Origin: Alexandriicola marinus
Lineage (GTDB): Bacteria; Pseudomonadota; Alphaproteobacteria; Rhodobacterales; Rhodobacteraceae
NCBI RefSeq assembly: GCF_004000435.1
Contig: NZ_RBVZ01000008.1
Span: forward strand, 1-64,000
DNA: 64,000 nucleotides
Direction: 5' to 3'
Shown: positions 34,474 through 43,696 of the stretch, one piece after another
How the letters are laid out: each line of letters begins with the position of its first letter
Numbering within the stretch: position 1 is the stretch's first letter
The notes under the pieces: generated by a model
What the model was told of the DNA's origin: nothing
What the model saw: the letters and a program-made list of their open reading frames with translations, nothing else
The model's database searches: none
Position numbers and translations under genes: made by a program

Positions 34474-35670
34474 ATGTCAGAAGATGTTCGTAACCGCGCC
34501 AACGCCGCGCTTGCAGAGGTGGAGAAAGTCACCGCCGTCGTCCTGCCCGAACCGAAGGGAGAGATCGTGTCGCTTGCAGCCGCCCCGGCGCCACAGGCCG
34601 AAGAAATCACCCGGCGCATGTCGGAACTCGACATGTCCGACACGAATTCGATCGTGTCGTTCGGATCGTCCGCACAGGCGGAATTGCAGCAGATCTCCCA
34701 ATCCATGCTGCAGGGCGTCCGCAACAAGGACGTGGGCCCCGCAGGCGACAGCCTGCGCACCATCGTGACCACGATCCGCGGCTTCAATGTCTCGGAACTC
34801 GATGTGCGGCGCGAGCGCACCTTCTGGGAAAAGCTTCTGGGCCGCGCGGCGCCGATGGCGAAATTCGCCGCCCGCTTCGAAGAGGTTCAGGGCCAGATCG
34901 ACAGCATCACCGATGATCTGCTGAAACATGAACATGTTCTGCTGAAGGATATCGAAAGCCTCGATGTCCTTTATGACAAGACCCTCGCCTTCTATGACGA
35001 ACTGGCGCTGTATATCGCGGCCGGCGAGGCCAAGATCGAGGAACTCGACACCACGACGATCCCCGCCAAGGAGGCCGAGGTGCAGGCCGCCCCCGAAGAT
35101 GAGGGCGTGATGAAGGCGCAGGAATTGCGCGATCTGCGCTCGGCCCGGGACGATCTGGAACGCCGGGTCCACGACCTCAAGCTGACACGGCAGGTCACGA
35201 TGCAGTCGCTGCCCTCGATCCGGCTGGTTCAGGAAAACGACAAGAGCCTTGTCACCAAGATCAACTCCACCCTCGTCAACACGGTGCCGCTTTGGGAAAC
35301 CCAGCTGGCGCAGGCCGTGACGATCCAGCGCTCGGCCGAGGCCGCAAAGGCGGTCCGCGAGGCGAACGATCTCACGAACGAGCTTCTGACCGCAAATGCC
35401 GAAAACCTTCGCTCTGCCAACAAGGCGATCCGCACCGAGATGGAGCGGGGCGTTTTCGACATCGAGGCCGTCAAGTCGGCCAACGCCAACCTGATCGCGA
35501 CGATCGAGGAAAGCCTTCAGATCGCCGACGAGGGCAAGCGTAAACGGGCCGAGGCCGAAGCGGATCTTCAAGAGATGGAAGCCGAATTGAAAGACACGCT
35601 TGCCTCCGCCAAGGCGCGCGGCAGCGGCACCGGCGCCCAGGTTGGCGAAGCCGTCGATCCGGCGACCTGA
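34474..35670 (+). CDS. TelA-family toxic anion resistance protein
   Basis: 398 aa, nearly all helical with coiled-coil character, cytosolic. It matches the TelA/KlaA family: ERTFWEKLLGRAAPMAKF, ITDDLLKHEHVLLKDIESLD, LYDKTLAFYDELALYI, DLRSARDDLERRVHDLKLTR, QSLPSIRLVQENDKSLV and LWETQLAQAV. Family members are linked to tellurite resistance and to envelope or antibiotic stress, with no known biochemistry. It starts 24 bp after the XpaC gene with a GGGAG ribosome site. The gene order XpaC-TelA-lipoprotein-SPFH points to a membrane stress complex. Confidence 0.92.
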   Translation: MSEDVRNRANAALAEVEKVTAVVLPEPKGEIVSLAAAPAPQAEEITRRMSELDMSDTNSIVSFGSSAQAELQQISQSMLQGVRNKDVGPAGDSLRTIVTTIRGFNVSELDVRRERTFWEKLLGRAAPMAKFAARFEEVQGQIDSITDDLLKHEHVLLKDIESLDVLYDKTLAFYDELALYIAAGEAKIEELDTTTIPAKEAEVQAAPEDEGVMKAQELRDLRSARDDLERRVHDLKLTRQVTMQSLPSIRLVQENDKSLVTKINSTLVNTVPLWETQLAQAVTIQRSAEAAKAVREANDLTNELLTANAENLRSANKAIRTEMERGVFDIEAVKSANANLIATIEESLQIADEGKRKRAEAEADLQEMEAELKDTLASAKARGSGTGAQVGEAVDPAT

Positions 35671-35676
35671 TCGCCC

Positions 35677-36636
35677 ATGAAACCCGGGAACCGGTCCGGT
35701 CTGCTTTGCACGGCGGTCCTTGCGCTGGGGCTTCTGTCGGCCTGCGAGGACCCCTCGACGCCGGGCGGGCCAGACCCGGATGGGGGCCTCGCGCCGGACA
35801 TGGGGGCGGGCCTCGACCTGCCCCCCCCGTCCGAGAACAGCGCGGCCCTTGCCGTCTATTACCGCCGACTGCAGAACGATCTTCTGGTTCAGGGTCTCCT
35901 GAGGGGCGATGGCGGCGGGCCGGACACGCCCTTCACCGACGAGATGCTGGCGCGCAACTTCATCCGCATTGCGCTGTTTGATGAATACCGGGCCGATGGC
36001 GACATCCTGCGCGCCGAGGCGACGATCAGCCGTCTGCGCCGCTGGGAACAACCGATCCGGATGGCCGTCGAATTCGGCGAGTCGATCCCTGTGGATCAGC
36101 GCGCGCGCGATGTGAATTCGATTGGCGCCTATGCCGCGCGTTTGTCGCGCCTGACGAATGTTCCGATCACCCAGACGTCGAACGACGCGAATTTCCATGT
36201 CTTCATCCTGAACGAGGATGACCGGGTCGGCTATGAGGACAGGTTGCGCCAGATCGTGCCCGGCATCGGCGAAAGCTCAGTCCGAGCCTTCATGGCGCCG
36301 GGCCGCGAAACTCTGTGCCTCGTCATCGCGTTTTCCGAGGCCGGCGCCCCCACCTACAGCCGCGCCGTGGCGCTGATCCGGGGCGAACATCCCGATCTTC
36401 TGCGCCTTGCCTGCATTCATGAGGAACTGGCGCAGGGCATGGGACTTGCCAATGACAGCCCGCAGGCCCGCCCCTCGATCTTCAACGATGACGAGGAATT
36501 CGGGCTTCTGACCCGGCATGACGAGCTGCTCTTGCGCATGCTCTACGATGACCGCCTTCGCCCCGGCATGACCGCCGCCGAAGCCGCCCCCATCGCGCGG
36601 CAGATCGCAGCCGAGTTGATCGGAGGCGAAAGTTGA
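35677..36636 (+). CDS. DUF2927-domain lipoprotein
   Basis: 319 aa. The signal peptide ends in a lipobox (LLSACEDPS, cysteine near residue 23), then a proline/glycine-rich linker, then the DUF2927 domain (LARNFIRIALFDEYRADG, LRRWEQPIRMAVEFG). A C-terminal CIHEELAQGMGLANDSPQ carries an HEE..Q pattern that recalls zincin metallopeptidases, suggesting a cryptic protease fold. The protein should sit in the periplasm, attached to a membrane. It begins 6 bp after telA, so it is part of the same operon; the link of this family to telA is notable. Confidence 0.85.
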   Translation: MKPGNRSGLLCTAVLALGLLSACEDPSTPGGPDPDGGLAPDMGAGLDLPPPSENSAALAVYYRRLQNDLLVQGLLRGDGGGPDTPFTDEMLARNFIRIALFDEYRADGDILRAEATISRLRRWEQPIRMAVEFGESIPVDQRARDVNSIGAYAARLSRLTNVPITQTSNDANFHVFILNEDDRVGYEDRLRQIVPGIGESSVRAFMAPGRETLCLVIAFSEAGAPTYSRAVALIRGEHPDLLRLACIHEELAQGMGLANDSPQARPSIFNDDEEFGLLTRHDELLLRMLYDDRLRPGMTAAEAAPIARQIAAELIGGES

Positions 36637-36691
36637 CTTTCTCGAGCCTTCGGGCACACCGTTCTTACAGATAGCTAAGGGAGCCTTGCCC

Positions 36692-37813
36692 ATGGGCATT
36701 CTCGATTTTCTTTCCGGCCAGTTCATTGACGTCATCCACTGGACCGACAACACCAACGACACCATGGTCTGGCGGTTCGAGCGCGAGGGCCACGAGATCA
36801 AGTACGGCGCCAAGCTGACGGTGCGCGAAGGGCAATCCGCCGTCTTCGTGCACGAGGGCGTTCTGGCGGATGTGTTCTCACCTGGGCTCTACATGCTCGA
36901 GACGAACAACATGCCGATCATGACCTCGCTTCAGCACTGGGATCACGGGTTCCGGTCGCCCTTCAAGTCCGAGGTCTATTTCGTCAACACCACCCGCTTT
37001 ACCGACAACAAGTGGGGCACCAAGAACCCGATCATGGTGCGTGATCCGGAATTCGGGCCAACCCGCCTGCGCGCCTTCGGCACCTATACGATGCGCGTGG
37101 CCGAGCCTGCCAAGTTCATGACCGAGATCGTCGGCACCGACGGTGAATTCACGTCCGACGAGATCACGATGCAGATCCGCAATATCGTCGTGCAGGAAGT
37201 CTCTCGGGTGCTGGCCTCTTCGGGCATCGCCGTGCTCGACATGGCGGCCAACACGGCTGACATGGGCAAGCTGGTGACGCAGGCCATCGCGCCCACAATC
37301 GCGCAATACGGCCTCGCGATCCCGGAATTCTACATCGAGAACATTTCGCTGCCCTCCGAAGTCGAGAAGGTCCTCGACAAGCGGACTTCGATGGGGATCG
37401 TGGGTGATCTCAACCGCTATTCCCAGTTTGCCGCCGCCGAAGCGATGGGCATGGCCGCCGAGAACCAGGGCGGCGCGGGCGCCGGCATGGGCGCGGGGCT
37501 TGGCATGGGCATGGGCATGGCCATGGGCGGGATGACCGGCCCATGGGGCGCGGCTCCGCAACCTCAGGCACCCGCGGCTGCGCCGCCGCCACCGCCTCCG
37601 CCGGTCGAGCATGTCTGGCATATCGCCAAGGATGGCCAGACCCATGGTCCGTTTTCAAAGGCGACGATGGGCCAGAAGGCCGCGGCGGGTGATCTGACAC
37701 GAGAGTCGATGGTCTGGACCCCCGGACAGGACGGCTGGATGCGGGCCGAGGATGTGCCGGAACTGGCACAGCTCTTCACCGTTCTGCCCCCGCCCCCGCC
37801 ACCGGGCATCTGA
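36692..37813 (+). CDS. SPFH-domain protein with C-terminal GYF_2-like domain
   Basis: 373 aa from ATG 36692 (AAGGGAG ribosome site). Residues 1-250 match bacterial SPFH/virion-core-like proteins: MGILDFLSGQFIDVIHW, YGAKLTVREGQSAVFV, PGLYMLETNNMPI, RVAEPAKFMTEIVG, and VLDKRTSMGIVGDLNRYSQF. A Met/Gly-rich then Pro-rich linker (about 255-305, with APPPPPPP) leads to a GYF_2-like domain (WHIAKDGQTHGPFSKATM, WTPGQDGWMRAEDV). Such proteins form oligomeric scaffolds on membranes. No transmembrane segment is evident. Genes on both sides encode membrane and zinc-ribbon proteins, likely partners. Confidence 0.88.
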   Translation: MGILDFLSGQFIDVIHWTDNTNDTMVWRFEREGHEIKYGAKLTVREGQSAVFVHEGVLADVFSPGLYMLETNNMPIMTSLQHWDHGFRSPFKSEVYFVNTTRFTDNKWGTKNPIMVRDPEFGPTRLRAFGTYTMRVAEPAKFMTEIVGTDGEFTSDEITMQIRNIVVQEVSRVLASSGIAVLDMAANTADMGKLVTQAIAPTIAQYGLAIPEFYIENISLPSEVEKVLDKRTSMGIVGDLNRYSQFAAAEAMGMAAENQGGAGAGMGAGLGMGMGMAMGGMTGPWGAAPQPQAPAAAPPPPPPPVEHVWHIAKDGQTHGPFSKATMGQKAAAGDLTRESMVWTPGQDGWMRAEDVPELAQLFTVLPPPPPPGI

Positions 37814-37845
37814 CGGGTCATATTCCTTCACAAAGGACAGCACAC

Positions 37846-38316
37846 ATGTCGACGACAACAGGCTATTCGCGCAGCCAGATTGCGCTTCATTGGCTGACGG
37901 CAATCGGCGTCGTGATCGCCTTTCTGAGCCATGAAGGGATGGAAGACGCGTTCGAGACGCTGCGCGACACGGGCGGCTCGCCCCACCCCACGATCCACAG
38001 CGTCGCGGGGATCACCGTGTTCTGGCTGGTCTTGATCCGGCTCTGGCTCCGGCGGCGCAACGCGCCCGAGCCGGAGGGAGAGGGACTGGCCCAGACCGCC
38101 GCGATCTGGGGGCATCGGCTGCTTTACCTTCTGCTTCTGGCCGTGCCTCTGGGCGGGTTCCTGACATGGATCGTCGGGATCCACGCTCTCGACGATCTGC
38201 ATGGCAGCGCCGGACAGGCCCTGATGGTCGTGGCGCTTGGCCATGCGCTGATGGCATTCTATCATCACTACGTGAAAAAGGACGGCACCCTGCGCCGGAT
38301 GATCAAGCCGCAATGA
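37846..38316 (+). CDS. Cytochrome b561-family protein (first of pair)
   Basis: 156 aa with four predicted membrane helices. Heme-ligand histidines are probable in IALHWLTAIG (residue ~15), the PTIHSVAGI helix (~51), GHRLLYLLLLAVPLGG and GHALMAFYHHYVKKDG, which is the usual b561 arrangement. It would carry electrons across the inner membrane, typically from quinol to a periplasmic acceptor. The ATG follows the SPFH gene by 32 bp, and the stop overlaps the second cytochrome gene (ATGA). The partner redox protein is not in the window. Confidence 0.88.
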   Translation: MSTTTGYSRSQIALHWLTAIGVVIAFLSHEGMEDAFETLRDTGGSPHPTIHSVAGITVFWLVLIRLWLRRRNAPEPEGEGLAQTAAIWGHRLLYLLLLAVPLGGFLTWIVGIHALDDLHGSAGQALMVVALGHALMAFYHHYVKKDGTLRRMIKPQ

Positions 38317-38849
38317 GACTGCCCGCGCGACGCACGATGCTCAAGACCATCCATTGGTCGATGGTGCCGCTCGCGCTGTGGTTCACGCTGGTTCAGCCCC
38401 GCGACGTGGCCGCGATCGGCCCCTGGGCGGTCGAGCTGCATTCGATCCTCGGACTGGTCTTCGTGTCGGGCGCGCTGATCTGGTGGGCCGATTACCTGCG
38501 CCGCGGGCTGGCCTCGCGGCCCGGCCCGAAACTGCCGCCCTGGGCGCGGCGGGTCCATGCGATCCTGCACCGCGTGATGATCTGGGGCCTGTTCGGCGTC
38601 GCCCTGACAGGCCTCGGCCTCGGGCTGACGGCCAGCCGTCAGCTTTGGGCCGGGGGGATCGTGCCGATCGGTGTTCCGCTTGGCCTGCCGCAAGCCAATG
38701 ACGTGATCGGCCTGATCCATACGATCGAGTTCTACCTGCTGGCGGCGATCATCGCCTTTCACGCAGGTTTTCACATCTGGCGCCACGTCGCCCTGCGCGA
38801 CAATGCACTGCGCATCATGGCGCCGCGCGCGCTCTACAAGTATCTCTGA
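38313..38849 (+). CDS. Cytochrome b/b6-domain protein (second of pair)
   Basis: 178 aa from ATG 38313, overlapping the previous stop. Four membrane helices with histidines placed as heme ligands: LKTIHWSMVPLALW (~15), VELHSILGLVFVSG (~44), VHAILHRVMIWGLFG (~88) and AFHAGFHIWRHVALRD (near the C-terminus). It is distantly related to the preceding b561 protein; the pair may work as a heterodimer or two alternative electron carriers. It lies 9 bp upstream of the zinc-ribbon gene. The C-terminal MAPRALYKYL is polar and cytosolic. Confidence 0.82.
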   Translation: MRLPARRTMLKTIHWSMVPLALWFTLVQPRDVAAIGPWAVELHSILGLVFVSGALIWWADYLRRGLASRPGPKLPPWARRVHAILHRVMIWGLFGVALTGLGLGLTASRQLWAGGIVPIGVPLGLPQANDVIGLIHTIEFYLLAAIIAFHAGFHIWRHVALRDNALRIMAPRALYKYL

Positions 38850-38858
38850 GGCCCCGAC

Positions 38859-39974
38859 ATGACCGATCAGGACGACGCACCCGCGATCCCGGAGGAGAAG
38901 CACCATTTCCCCTGCGGTCAATGCGGCGGCGATCTGGAATACCAACCCGGAGAGACGCATCTGGTCTGCCCGCATTGCGGCCACGAGGAAACGATCGATC
39001 AGAGCGCCGACCGCACCGAGGCCCTGCGTGAGCGCGACTTCGACGCGGCCCTGCGCAACCAGATCGACACCGCCGATATCGAGGAAACGCGCGTCGTCAA
39101 ATGCCCCAATTGCGGCGCCCAGACGGAATTCGACGAGGCCGATCAGGCCGGCCGCTGCCCGTTCTGCGACACCCCCGTCGTCACCGATACCGGCACGCAT
39201 CGGCATATCAAGCCCGCCGCCGTCCTGCCCTTCAGGATCGAGGAGGGCGTGGCCCGCGCCTCGATGACGAAATGGCTGGGCCGGCTCTGGTTCGCGCCCA
39301 ACGGATTGCAGGAATATGCCCGCAAGGGCCGCACCATGAGCGGCATCTACGTCCCCTACTGGACCTATGACACCAAGACCCGCAGCCGCTATCGCGGCGC
39401 GCGGGGAGAACATTACTGGGTCACCCGAACCGTGCGGCGCAACGGAAAGACCGAACAGGTTCGCGAACGCAAGACGCGCTGGTATCCGGCTTCGGGGACG
39501 GTGGCGCGGAATTTCGACGATCTGCTGGTACTGGCCTCGCGGTCACTGCCCAAGGATTATACCGACGCGCTGGAACCCTGGGATCTGGGCGATCTGGAGC
39601 CGTATCAGCCTGAATACCTCGCCGGGTTCCGGGCCGAGGGGTATCAGGTCGAACTGGTCGACGGCTATTCCGAGGCGCGCGACCGGATGGATCAGGTCAT
39701 CCGGCAGGACGTGCGCCGCGATATCGGCGGCGACGCACAGCGGATCAACCATGTCGACAGCGATTACTGGGACATCACGTTCAAGCATGTCCTGCTGCCG
39801 GTCTGGCTCGCCGCCTACAAGTATCGCGGCAAGACCTACCGTTTTGTCGTCAACGGCCAGACTGGCAAGGTCAAGGGCGAGAGGCCCTGGTCGGCCTGGA
39901 AGATCGCCATCGCCGTCGTCCTTGGCCTGATCGTCGCGGGCGCAATCGGCTATGTCGCCTATCTGAACCAGTAG
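38859..39974 (+). CDS. Double zinc-ribbon protein with C-terminal membrane anchor
   Basis: 371 aa. Two zinc ribbons lie at the N-terminus (FPCGQCGGD with CPHCGHEE, then VVKCPNCGAQ with CPFCDTPV, within residues 18-105). A long middle domain follows with IKPAAVLPFRIEE and MSGIYVPYWTYDTKT, SRYRGARGEHYWVTR, KTRWYPASGTV. A last membrane helix (IAIAVVLGLIVAGAIGYVAYL) lies at about 348-368. Similar proteins are often mislabelled as primosomal N' or helicase; no helicase motif is present. The conserved VPYW(T)YD region is shared with zinc-ribbon partners of SPFH proteins. It closes the operon before a strong hairpin. Confidence 0.82.
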   Translation: MTDQDDAPAIPEEKHHFPCGQCGGDLEYQPGETHLVCPHCGHEETIDQSADRTEALRERDFDAALRNQIDTADIEETRVVKCPNCGAQTEFDEADQAGRCPFCDTPVVTDTGTHRHIKPAAVLPFRIEEGVARASMTKWLGRLWFAPNGLQEYARKGRTMSGIYVPYWTYDTKTRSRYRGARGEHYWVTRTVRRNGKTEQVRERKTRWYPASGTVARNFDDLLVLASRSLPKDYTDALEPWDLGDLEPYQPEYLAGFRAEGYQVELVDGYSEARDRMDQVIRQDVRRDIGGDAQRINHVDSDYWDITFKHVLLPVWLAAYKYRGKTYRFVVNGQTGKVKGERPWSAWKIAIAVVLGLIVAGAIGYVAYLNQ

Positions 39975-39983
39975 CCCGGACTG

Positions 39984-40011
39984 GGCCCCGCGTCGCGGGG
40001 TGCGCGGGGCC
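39984..40011. terminator. GC-rich hairpin between convergent genes (terminator candidate)
   Basis: Arms GGCCCCGCG (39984-39992) and CGCGGGGCC (40003-40011) pair perfectly around a 10-base loop. It sits 10 bp after the zinc-ribbon stop and 15 bp before the hsp20 end, so it could stop transcription from both sides. No T-run follows, so intrinsic termination would be inefficient. Confidence 0.55.
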
Positions 40012-40025
40012 TGTCCGGCGCCGGA

Positions 40026-40442
40026 TCAGCCAGTCCTGACCTCGATCTTGCGCGACGAACGTTCGGGCTCGGCCCGTTTCGGAACCGTCACCACGAGGAC
40101 CCCGTCCTTCAGGTCAGCCGAGACCTTTTCGTGATCGGCATCGCCGGGCAGACGGAACGACCGGCGAAACGCGCCGTACTGTCGCTCGCTGAAATACCAG
40201 GTGTCGCCCTTGTCCTCGCGTTCAAACTTCTTCTCGCCGGTGACTGTCACCACGCCTTCGTCGACCGTCAGTTCGATGTCATCGCGGTCCACGCCGGGCA
40301 ATTCCATCGAGATGCGGTAGCTCTGATCATCGGTGGAGGCATCAGACGCGGGCGAGACGAGGTTCGCCAGCCGGGTGCCGAAATTCCGGAAGGGCTCGTA
40401 GAGAGATGGCCACAATCCGCTTGTCTGGTTCGTTTCAACCAT
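40026..40442 (-). CDS. Hsp20/alpha-crystallin small heat-shock protein
   Basis: 138 aa from ATG 40442, which has a perfect GGAGG site seven bases upstream; an upstream in-frame codon at 40460 does not. The alpha-crystallin domain (about 42-135) has YRISMELPGVDRDDIEL, GVVTVTGEKKFE, YGAFRRSFRLPGDAD and the closing DGVLVVTVPKR with the conserved LxV-type strand. It holds unfolding proteins as a cytosolic oligomer. Its promoter should lie in the 115-133 bp gap shared with the divergent sugar kinase gene; no heat-shock element (such as CIRCE) was seen. Confidence 0.93.
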   Translation of the reverse strand: MVETNQTSGLWPSLYEPFRNFGTRLANLVSPASDASTDDQSYRISMELPGVDRDDIELTVDEGVVTVTGEKKFEREDKGDTWYFSERQYGAFRRSFRLPGDADHEKVSADLKDGVLVVTVPKRAEPERSSRKIEVRTG

Positions 40443-40575
40443 GATCGCTCCTCCTTTCATTGCGACTCGATCAACGTCATTCTGAAATCACGAAATCCGC
40501 ACCGCCGCCTTGACCAGAGTCAAAAACAGCGGTCTAGACGGAGATGTTGGCGCTAACACAAGACCGGAGATCCCC

Positions 40576-41490
40576 ATGATCCTTTCCTGCGGCGAAGCCC
40601 TGATCGACATGCTGCCCCGTGAAACCGAGGCGGGGGAAGCCGCCTTTGCGCCCTATGCGGGCGGCGCGGTGTTTAACACGGCCATTGCTTTGGGGCGGCT
40701 TGGTGCGCCGTCGGCCTTCTTTTCGGGCCTGTCCTCGGATCTGTTCGGCGACATCCTGCGCGCCTCCCTCGCCGATTCAAAGGTCGATGCGAGCCCGGCC
40801 CATATCTCCGACCGGCCCACGACTCTCGCCTTCGTCACGCTCAAGAACGGTCAGGCCAGCTATGCGTTCTATGACGAGAACACCGCCGGGCGCATGCTGT
40901 CAGAGGAAAACCTGCCCGACATCGCGCCCGAAGCCGCGTTCTTTGGCGGGATCAGCCTCGTGGTCGAACCCTGCGGCACGGCCTATGAAACCCTTCAGGC
41001 ATGGCAGGCCGAACGCACCGTGACGATGATCGACCCGAACATCCGGACAAGCTTCATCAGCGAAGAAACCTCCTACCGGCAGCGGATCGAGCGGATGATG
41101 GCGCGGGCCGACATCGTAAAGCTGTCGGACGAGGATCTGCACTGGCTGTGCGGCGAAGGCAGCATCGACACGCTGGCAAAATCGGTTCTCGAGACGGGGC
41201 CGAGCCTTGTTCTGATCACCCGCGGTGCCGAAGGCGCGACGGGCTACACCGCCACCGACGAGATCAAGGTCGCCGCCAACCCTGTCGAGGTGGGCGACAC
41301 CGTCGGCGCGGGCGATACGTTCAACGCGGGCGTGCTGGCCTCGCTGCATGCGGCGGGCGTTCTGCGCAAGGACATCCTGCCCACGCTGGGGGTCGACGTG
41401 ATCGGCGAGGCGATCTCTCTTGGTGTGCGGGCCGCAGCCATCACCGTGTCGCGCGCCGGGGCCAATCCACCCTGGGCAGACGAGCTGTGA
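40576..41490 (+). CDS. PfkB-family carbohydrate kinase (fructokinase-like)
   Basis: 304 aa ribokinase/PfkB fold. N-terminal substrate region [11 protein letters not shown] and [15 protein letters not shown]; the C-terminal signature [21 protein letters not shown] carries the catalytic aspartate and the GAGD anion hole. The FDENTAGRM-type loop ([10 protein letters not shown]) and DPNIRTSFI fit fructokinases. It would phosphorylate a ketose or related sugar with ATP in the cytosol. The stop overlaps the dtd GTG start (GTGA). Substrate is not certain; no sugar transporter is adjacent. Confidence 0.88.
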   Translation: MILSCGEALIDMLPRETEAGEAAFAPYAGGAVFNTAIALGRLGAPSAFFSGLSSDLFGDILRASLADSKVDASPAHISDRPTTLAFVTLKNGQASYAFYDENTAGRMLSEENLPDIAPEAAFFGGISLVVEPCGTAYETLQAWQAERTVTMIDPNIRTSFISEETSYRQRIERMMARADIVKLSDEDLHWLCGEGSIDTLAKSVLETGPSLVLITRGAEGATGYTATDEIKVAANPVEVGDTVGAGDTFNAGVLASLHAAGVLRKDILPTLGVDVIGEAISLGVRAAAITVSRAGANPPWADEL

Positions 41491-41924
41491 GGGCGCTGGT
41501 TCAGCGCGTCAGCGAGGCCTCTGTCACGGTTGACGGCACCATCATCGGCCAGATCGGGCCGGGGCTTCTGATCCTCGTCTGCGCGATGCAGGGCGACACG
41601 GCCGACAAGCCCGCGGCGCTTGCCGCCAAGATCGCGAAACTGCGCATCTTCCGCGACGAGGCCGAGCGCATGAACAGATCGCTGCTGGATGTGGGCGGCG
41701 CGGCCCTTGTCGTCAGCCAGTTCACGCTGGCGGCCGATACATCGCGCGGCAACCGGCCGGGGTTTTCCGCGGCGGCCCCGCCGGCCGACGGCGAACAGCT
41801 CTACGAGGCTTTCGCCGAGGCGCTGGCCGGACTTGGGCCGCAGGTCGAGCGGGGCCGGTTCGGCGCGGACATGAAGGTGGCGCTGGTCAATGATGGGCCC
41901 GTCACGATCTGGCTCGACGTCTAG
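41487..41924 (+). CDS. dtd: D-aminoacyl-tRNA deacylase
   Basis: 145 aa, standard length, from GTG 41487 overlapping the kinase stop. N-terminal [17 protein letters not shown], then the catalytic [18 protein letters not shown] and the C-terminal cross-subunit Gly-cisPro motif [12 protein letters not shown]. The dimer removes D-amino acids (and glycine from tRNA-Ala) mischarged on tRNA. Tail-to-tail with the antiporter gene, sharing CTAG at 41921-41924. Coupling with a sugar kinase is common in this family of genomes and has no known functional meaning. Confidence 0.95.
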   Translation: MRALVQRVSEASVTVDGTIIGQIGPGLLILVCAMQGDTADKPAALAAKIAKLRIFRDEAERMNRSLLDVGGAALVVSQFTLAADTSRGNRPGFSAAAPPADGEQLYEAFAEALAGLGPQVERGRFGADMKVALVNDGPVTIWLDV

Positions 41925-43087
41925 GACCCTGACCCGCCGCGCGCCTGCCGACGGATTATTGCAAGCGTGATCGGCGGGCCCATGATCTCGAAGACAACGG
42001 TGCTGGCAATCGTCAGCGCCATGATCGAAGCGGCCCATTGGGGAAAGGTATCCCCGGCCACAAGCGCCATGCCCACCGCGACCCCCGCCTGCGGCAGGAG
42101 CGCGGGGCCGAACAGGACCTTGTCCCGCCCGTCGACCCCCCCGATCCATGACCCCACGATGCCACCGATCCATCGCGCGACGATGCGCAACACCATGTAG
42201 ATCACCCCGGTCCAGCCCAGCAGGAACAGCGCCTCCACCTCAAGCGATGCCCCGGCCAGCAGGAAGAACAGGATCATGAACGGCCATTGCAGGTTCTCGA
42301 TCTCGTGAAAGGCGCGTTCGTGATGCCGGGCAAGGTTGGTCACCACCGCGCCGACGGTCATGCCCGTCACGAGGAACGACACTTCGAACCACAGGGCCAG
42401 ACCGGCCGACAGGAAGACGACACCGATCGCCTCGGCCTGTAGCGGCTCTCCGGGGGACAGGCGGCCGGTCAGCTGGGCCGCGGGAATGCCCAGAACGATC
42501 CCGAGAACGACCGCGCCACCCAAATCCCGGGCCGCACCGACCGCCACGTCGCCCCAGCTGGCCGCCTGCCCCGCAAGGACAAGCGCGATGCTGAAGACCA
42601 GAAGCCCCCAGACATCGTCGATCGCGACGATACCCTTGAGCGTGTCGGTAAAGGGATTGCTGATGCCCGACTGCCGGATGACATCGGCCATGGCCGCGGG
42701 GGCGGTCGCGGTCGCGATGGCTCCGAGGATCAGGGCCAGCCCCGGCGGAACTCCGACGAGGATCAACCCGGCCGAGACCATCACCAGTGTTGCCAGCACG
42801 ATTGCCACCGAGATCGCGAGGATCGCCCGGCCATGGCTGAGCAGGTTATCGCGCGACAGGGCGCCGCCCAGCAGAAAGGCCACCATCGTCAGCGCCACGA
42901 TGGAGATGGCATCGAACCATAAGGTCACGTCTTCGGGGATGAGGTCGAACCCCGCCTGCCCGGCCCCGAGACCAAGCAGAAGAAGCATCGTGACACGGGG
43001 CAGCCGGGTCATGCTGCCGAACTGGTCGGCGACCAGACCGGCCAGAAACAGCACACCCAGCGTTGTCAGAACAACAGCGTTTTCCAT
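41921..43087 (-). CDS. CPA2-type cation:proton antiporter
   Basis: 388 aa with about 12 hydrophobic helices. Features of the monovalent cation:proton antiporter-2 family: [17 protein letters not shown] after helix 1, [18 protein letters not shown], and the paired acidic motif [14 protein letters not shown] in the ion-binding helix. It lacks the C-terminal RCK/TrkA-N domain of KefB/KefC, so no nucleotide-dependent gating is expected. It would exchange Na+ or K+ for protons at the inner membrane. ATG 43087; 93 bp downstream of the CAP gene on the same strand. Confidence 0.9.
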   Translation of the reverse strand: MENAVVLTTLGVLFLAGLVADQFGSMTRLPRVTMLLLLGLGAGQAGFDLIPEDVTLWFDAISIVALTMVAFLLGGALSRDNLLSHGRAILAISVAIVLATLVMVSAGLILVGVPPGLALILGAIATATAPAAMADVIRQSGISNPFTDTLKGIVAIDDVWGLLVFSIALVLAGQAASWGDVAVGAARDLGGAVVLGIVLGIPAAQLTGRLSPGEPLQAEAIGVVFLSAGLALWFEVSFLVTGMTVGAVVTNLARHHERAFHEIENLQWPFMILFFLLAGASLEVEALFLLGWTGVIYMVLRIVARWIGGIVGSWIGGVDGRDKVLFGPALLPQAGVAVGMALVAGDTFPQWAASIMALTIASTVVFEIMGPPITLAIIRRQARGGSGS

Positions 43088-43180
43088 GGGGCATCATCCG
43101 GACCGGGCGGCGGCAAGTCGTTGATCCCGATCAATGTCACCCGCTGATCCTCCTCTTGGGCGCGTTCCCCGGGCAATCGT

Positions 43181-43651
43181 TCAGCATTGGCGGGCGTAAA
43201 GCATGACCCACATCGGCCCTTGCGGACCATTCGCGATGCCGATGCCGTAATGTGTCGCGCGATCCAGAAGGATATTGCGGCGATGGCCCGGGGAATTCAT
43301 CCAGCCGGCCACGATCTGTTCTGCACGAGGAAAGCCGAACGCCAAGTTTTCGGCGGTGAGGCAGGTGTCGAACCCGGCCCGTTGCGCCCGCTGGGCCGAA
43401 TTGCTGCCGTCGCTGCCCTGATGGGTCATCTGGCCATCGCGCGCGATGTCGCAGGCATGGCGCTGTGCCGCCAGCATGAGGTCGGCATCCCCGCGCAGGG
43501 CCCGAAGCCCCTGCCCCTGCCGCGCCGCGTTGATCCCCTGACCAAGACCATCGGCCAGCGCCTGAACATTGGCCGGTGTGGTGCAACTACCCTGCGCGAG
43601 CCCGACATTGGCGAAAAAGACGATGACCAGCGAAAGAATACTTCGAAACAT
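43181..43651 (-). CDS. CAP-domain (SCP/PR1-like) secreted protein
   Basis: 156 aa from ATG 43651 (GGAG site); an upstream GTG at 43660 has none. Signal peptide residues 1-20 (SILSLVIVFFANVGLA). The CAP domain follows: INAARQGQGLRALRGDADLMLAAQ, GQMTHQGSDG (first cavity histidine), LTAENLAFGF, IVAGWMNSPGHRRNILL (second histidine) and YGIGIANG. Cysteines at CTT, ACD, TCL and the terminal ARQC could form disulfides. Bacterial CAP proteins are periplasmic or secreted, with unclear function. It lies upstream of the znu genes but with a 45-bp gap and is probably independent. Confidence 0.92.
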   Translation of the reverse strand: MFRSILSLVIVFFANVGLAQGSCTTPANVQALADGLGQGINAARQGQGLRALRGDADLMLAAQRHACDIARDGQMTHQGSDGSNSAQRAQRAGFDTCLTAENLAFGFPRAEQIVAGWMNSPGHRRNILLDRATHYGIGIANGPQGPMWVMLYARQC

Positions 43652-43696
43652 GAGCGGCACTCCGGAAGGGCGGGACGTTACAGAACCGCGAAAAGA

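Noticed and set aside
34477-36198. A 573-residue leftward frame opposite TelA and the DUF2927 gene
   Set aside because: Antisense shadow; TelA and DUF2927 motifs are on the other strand.
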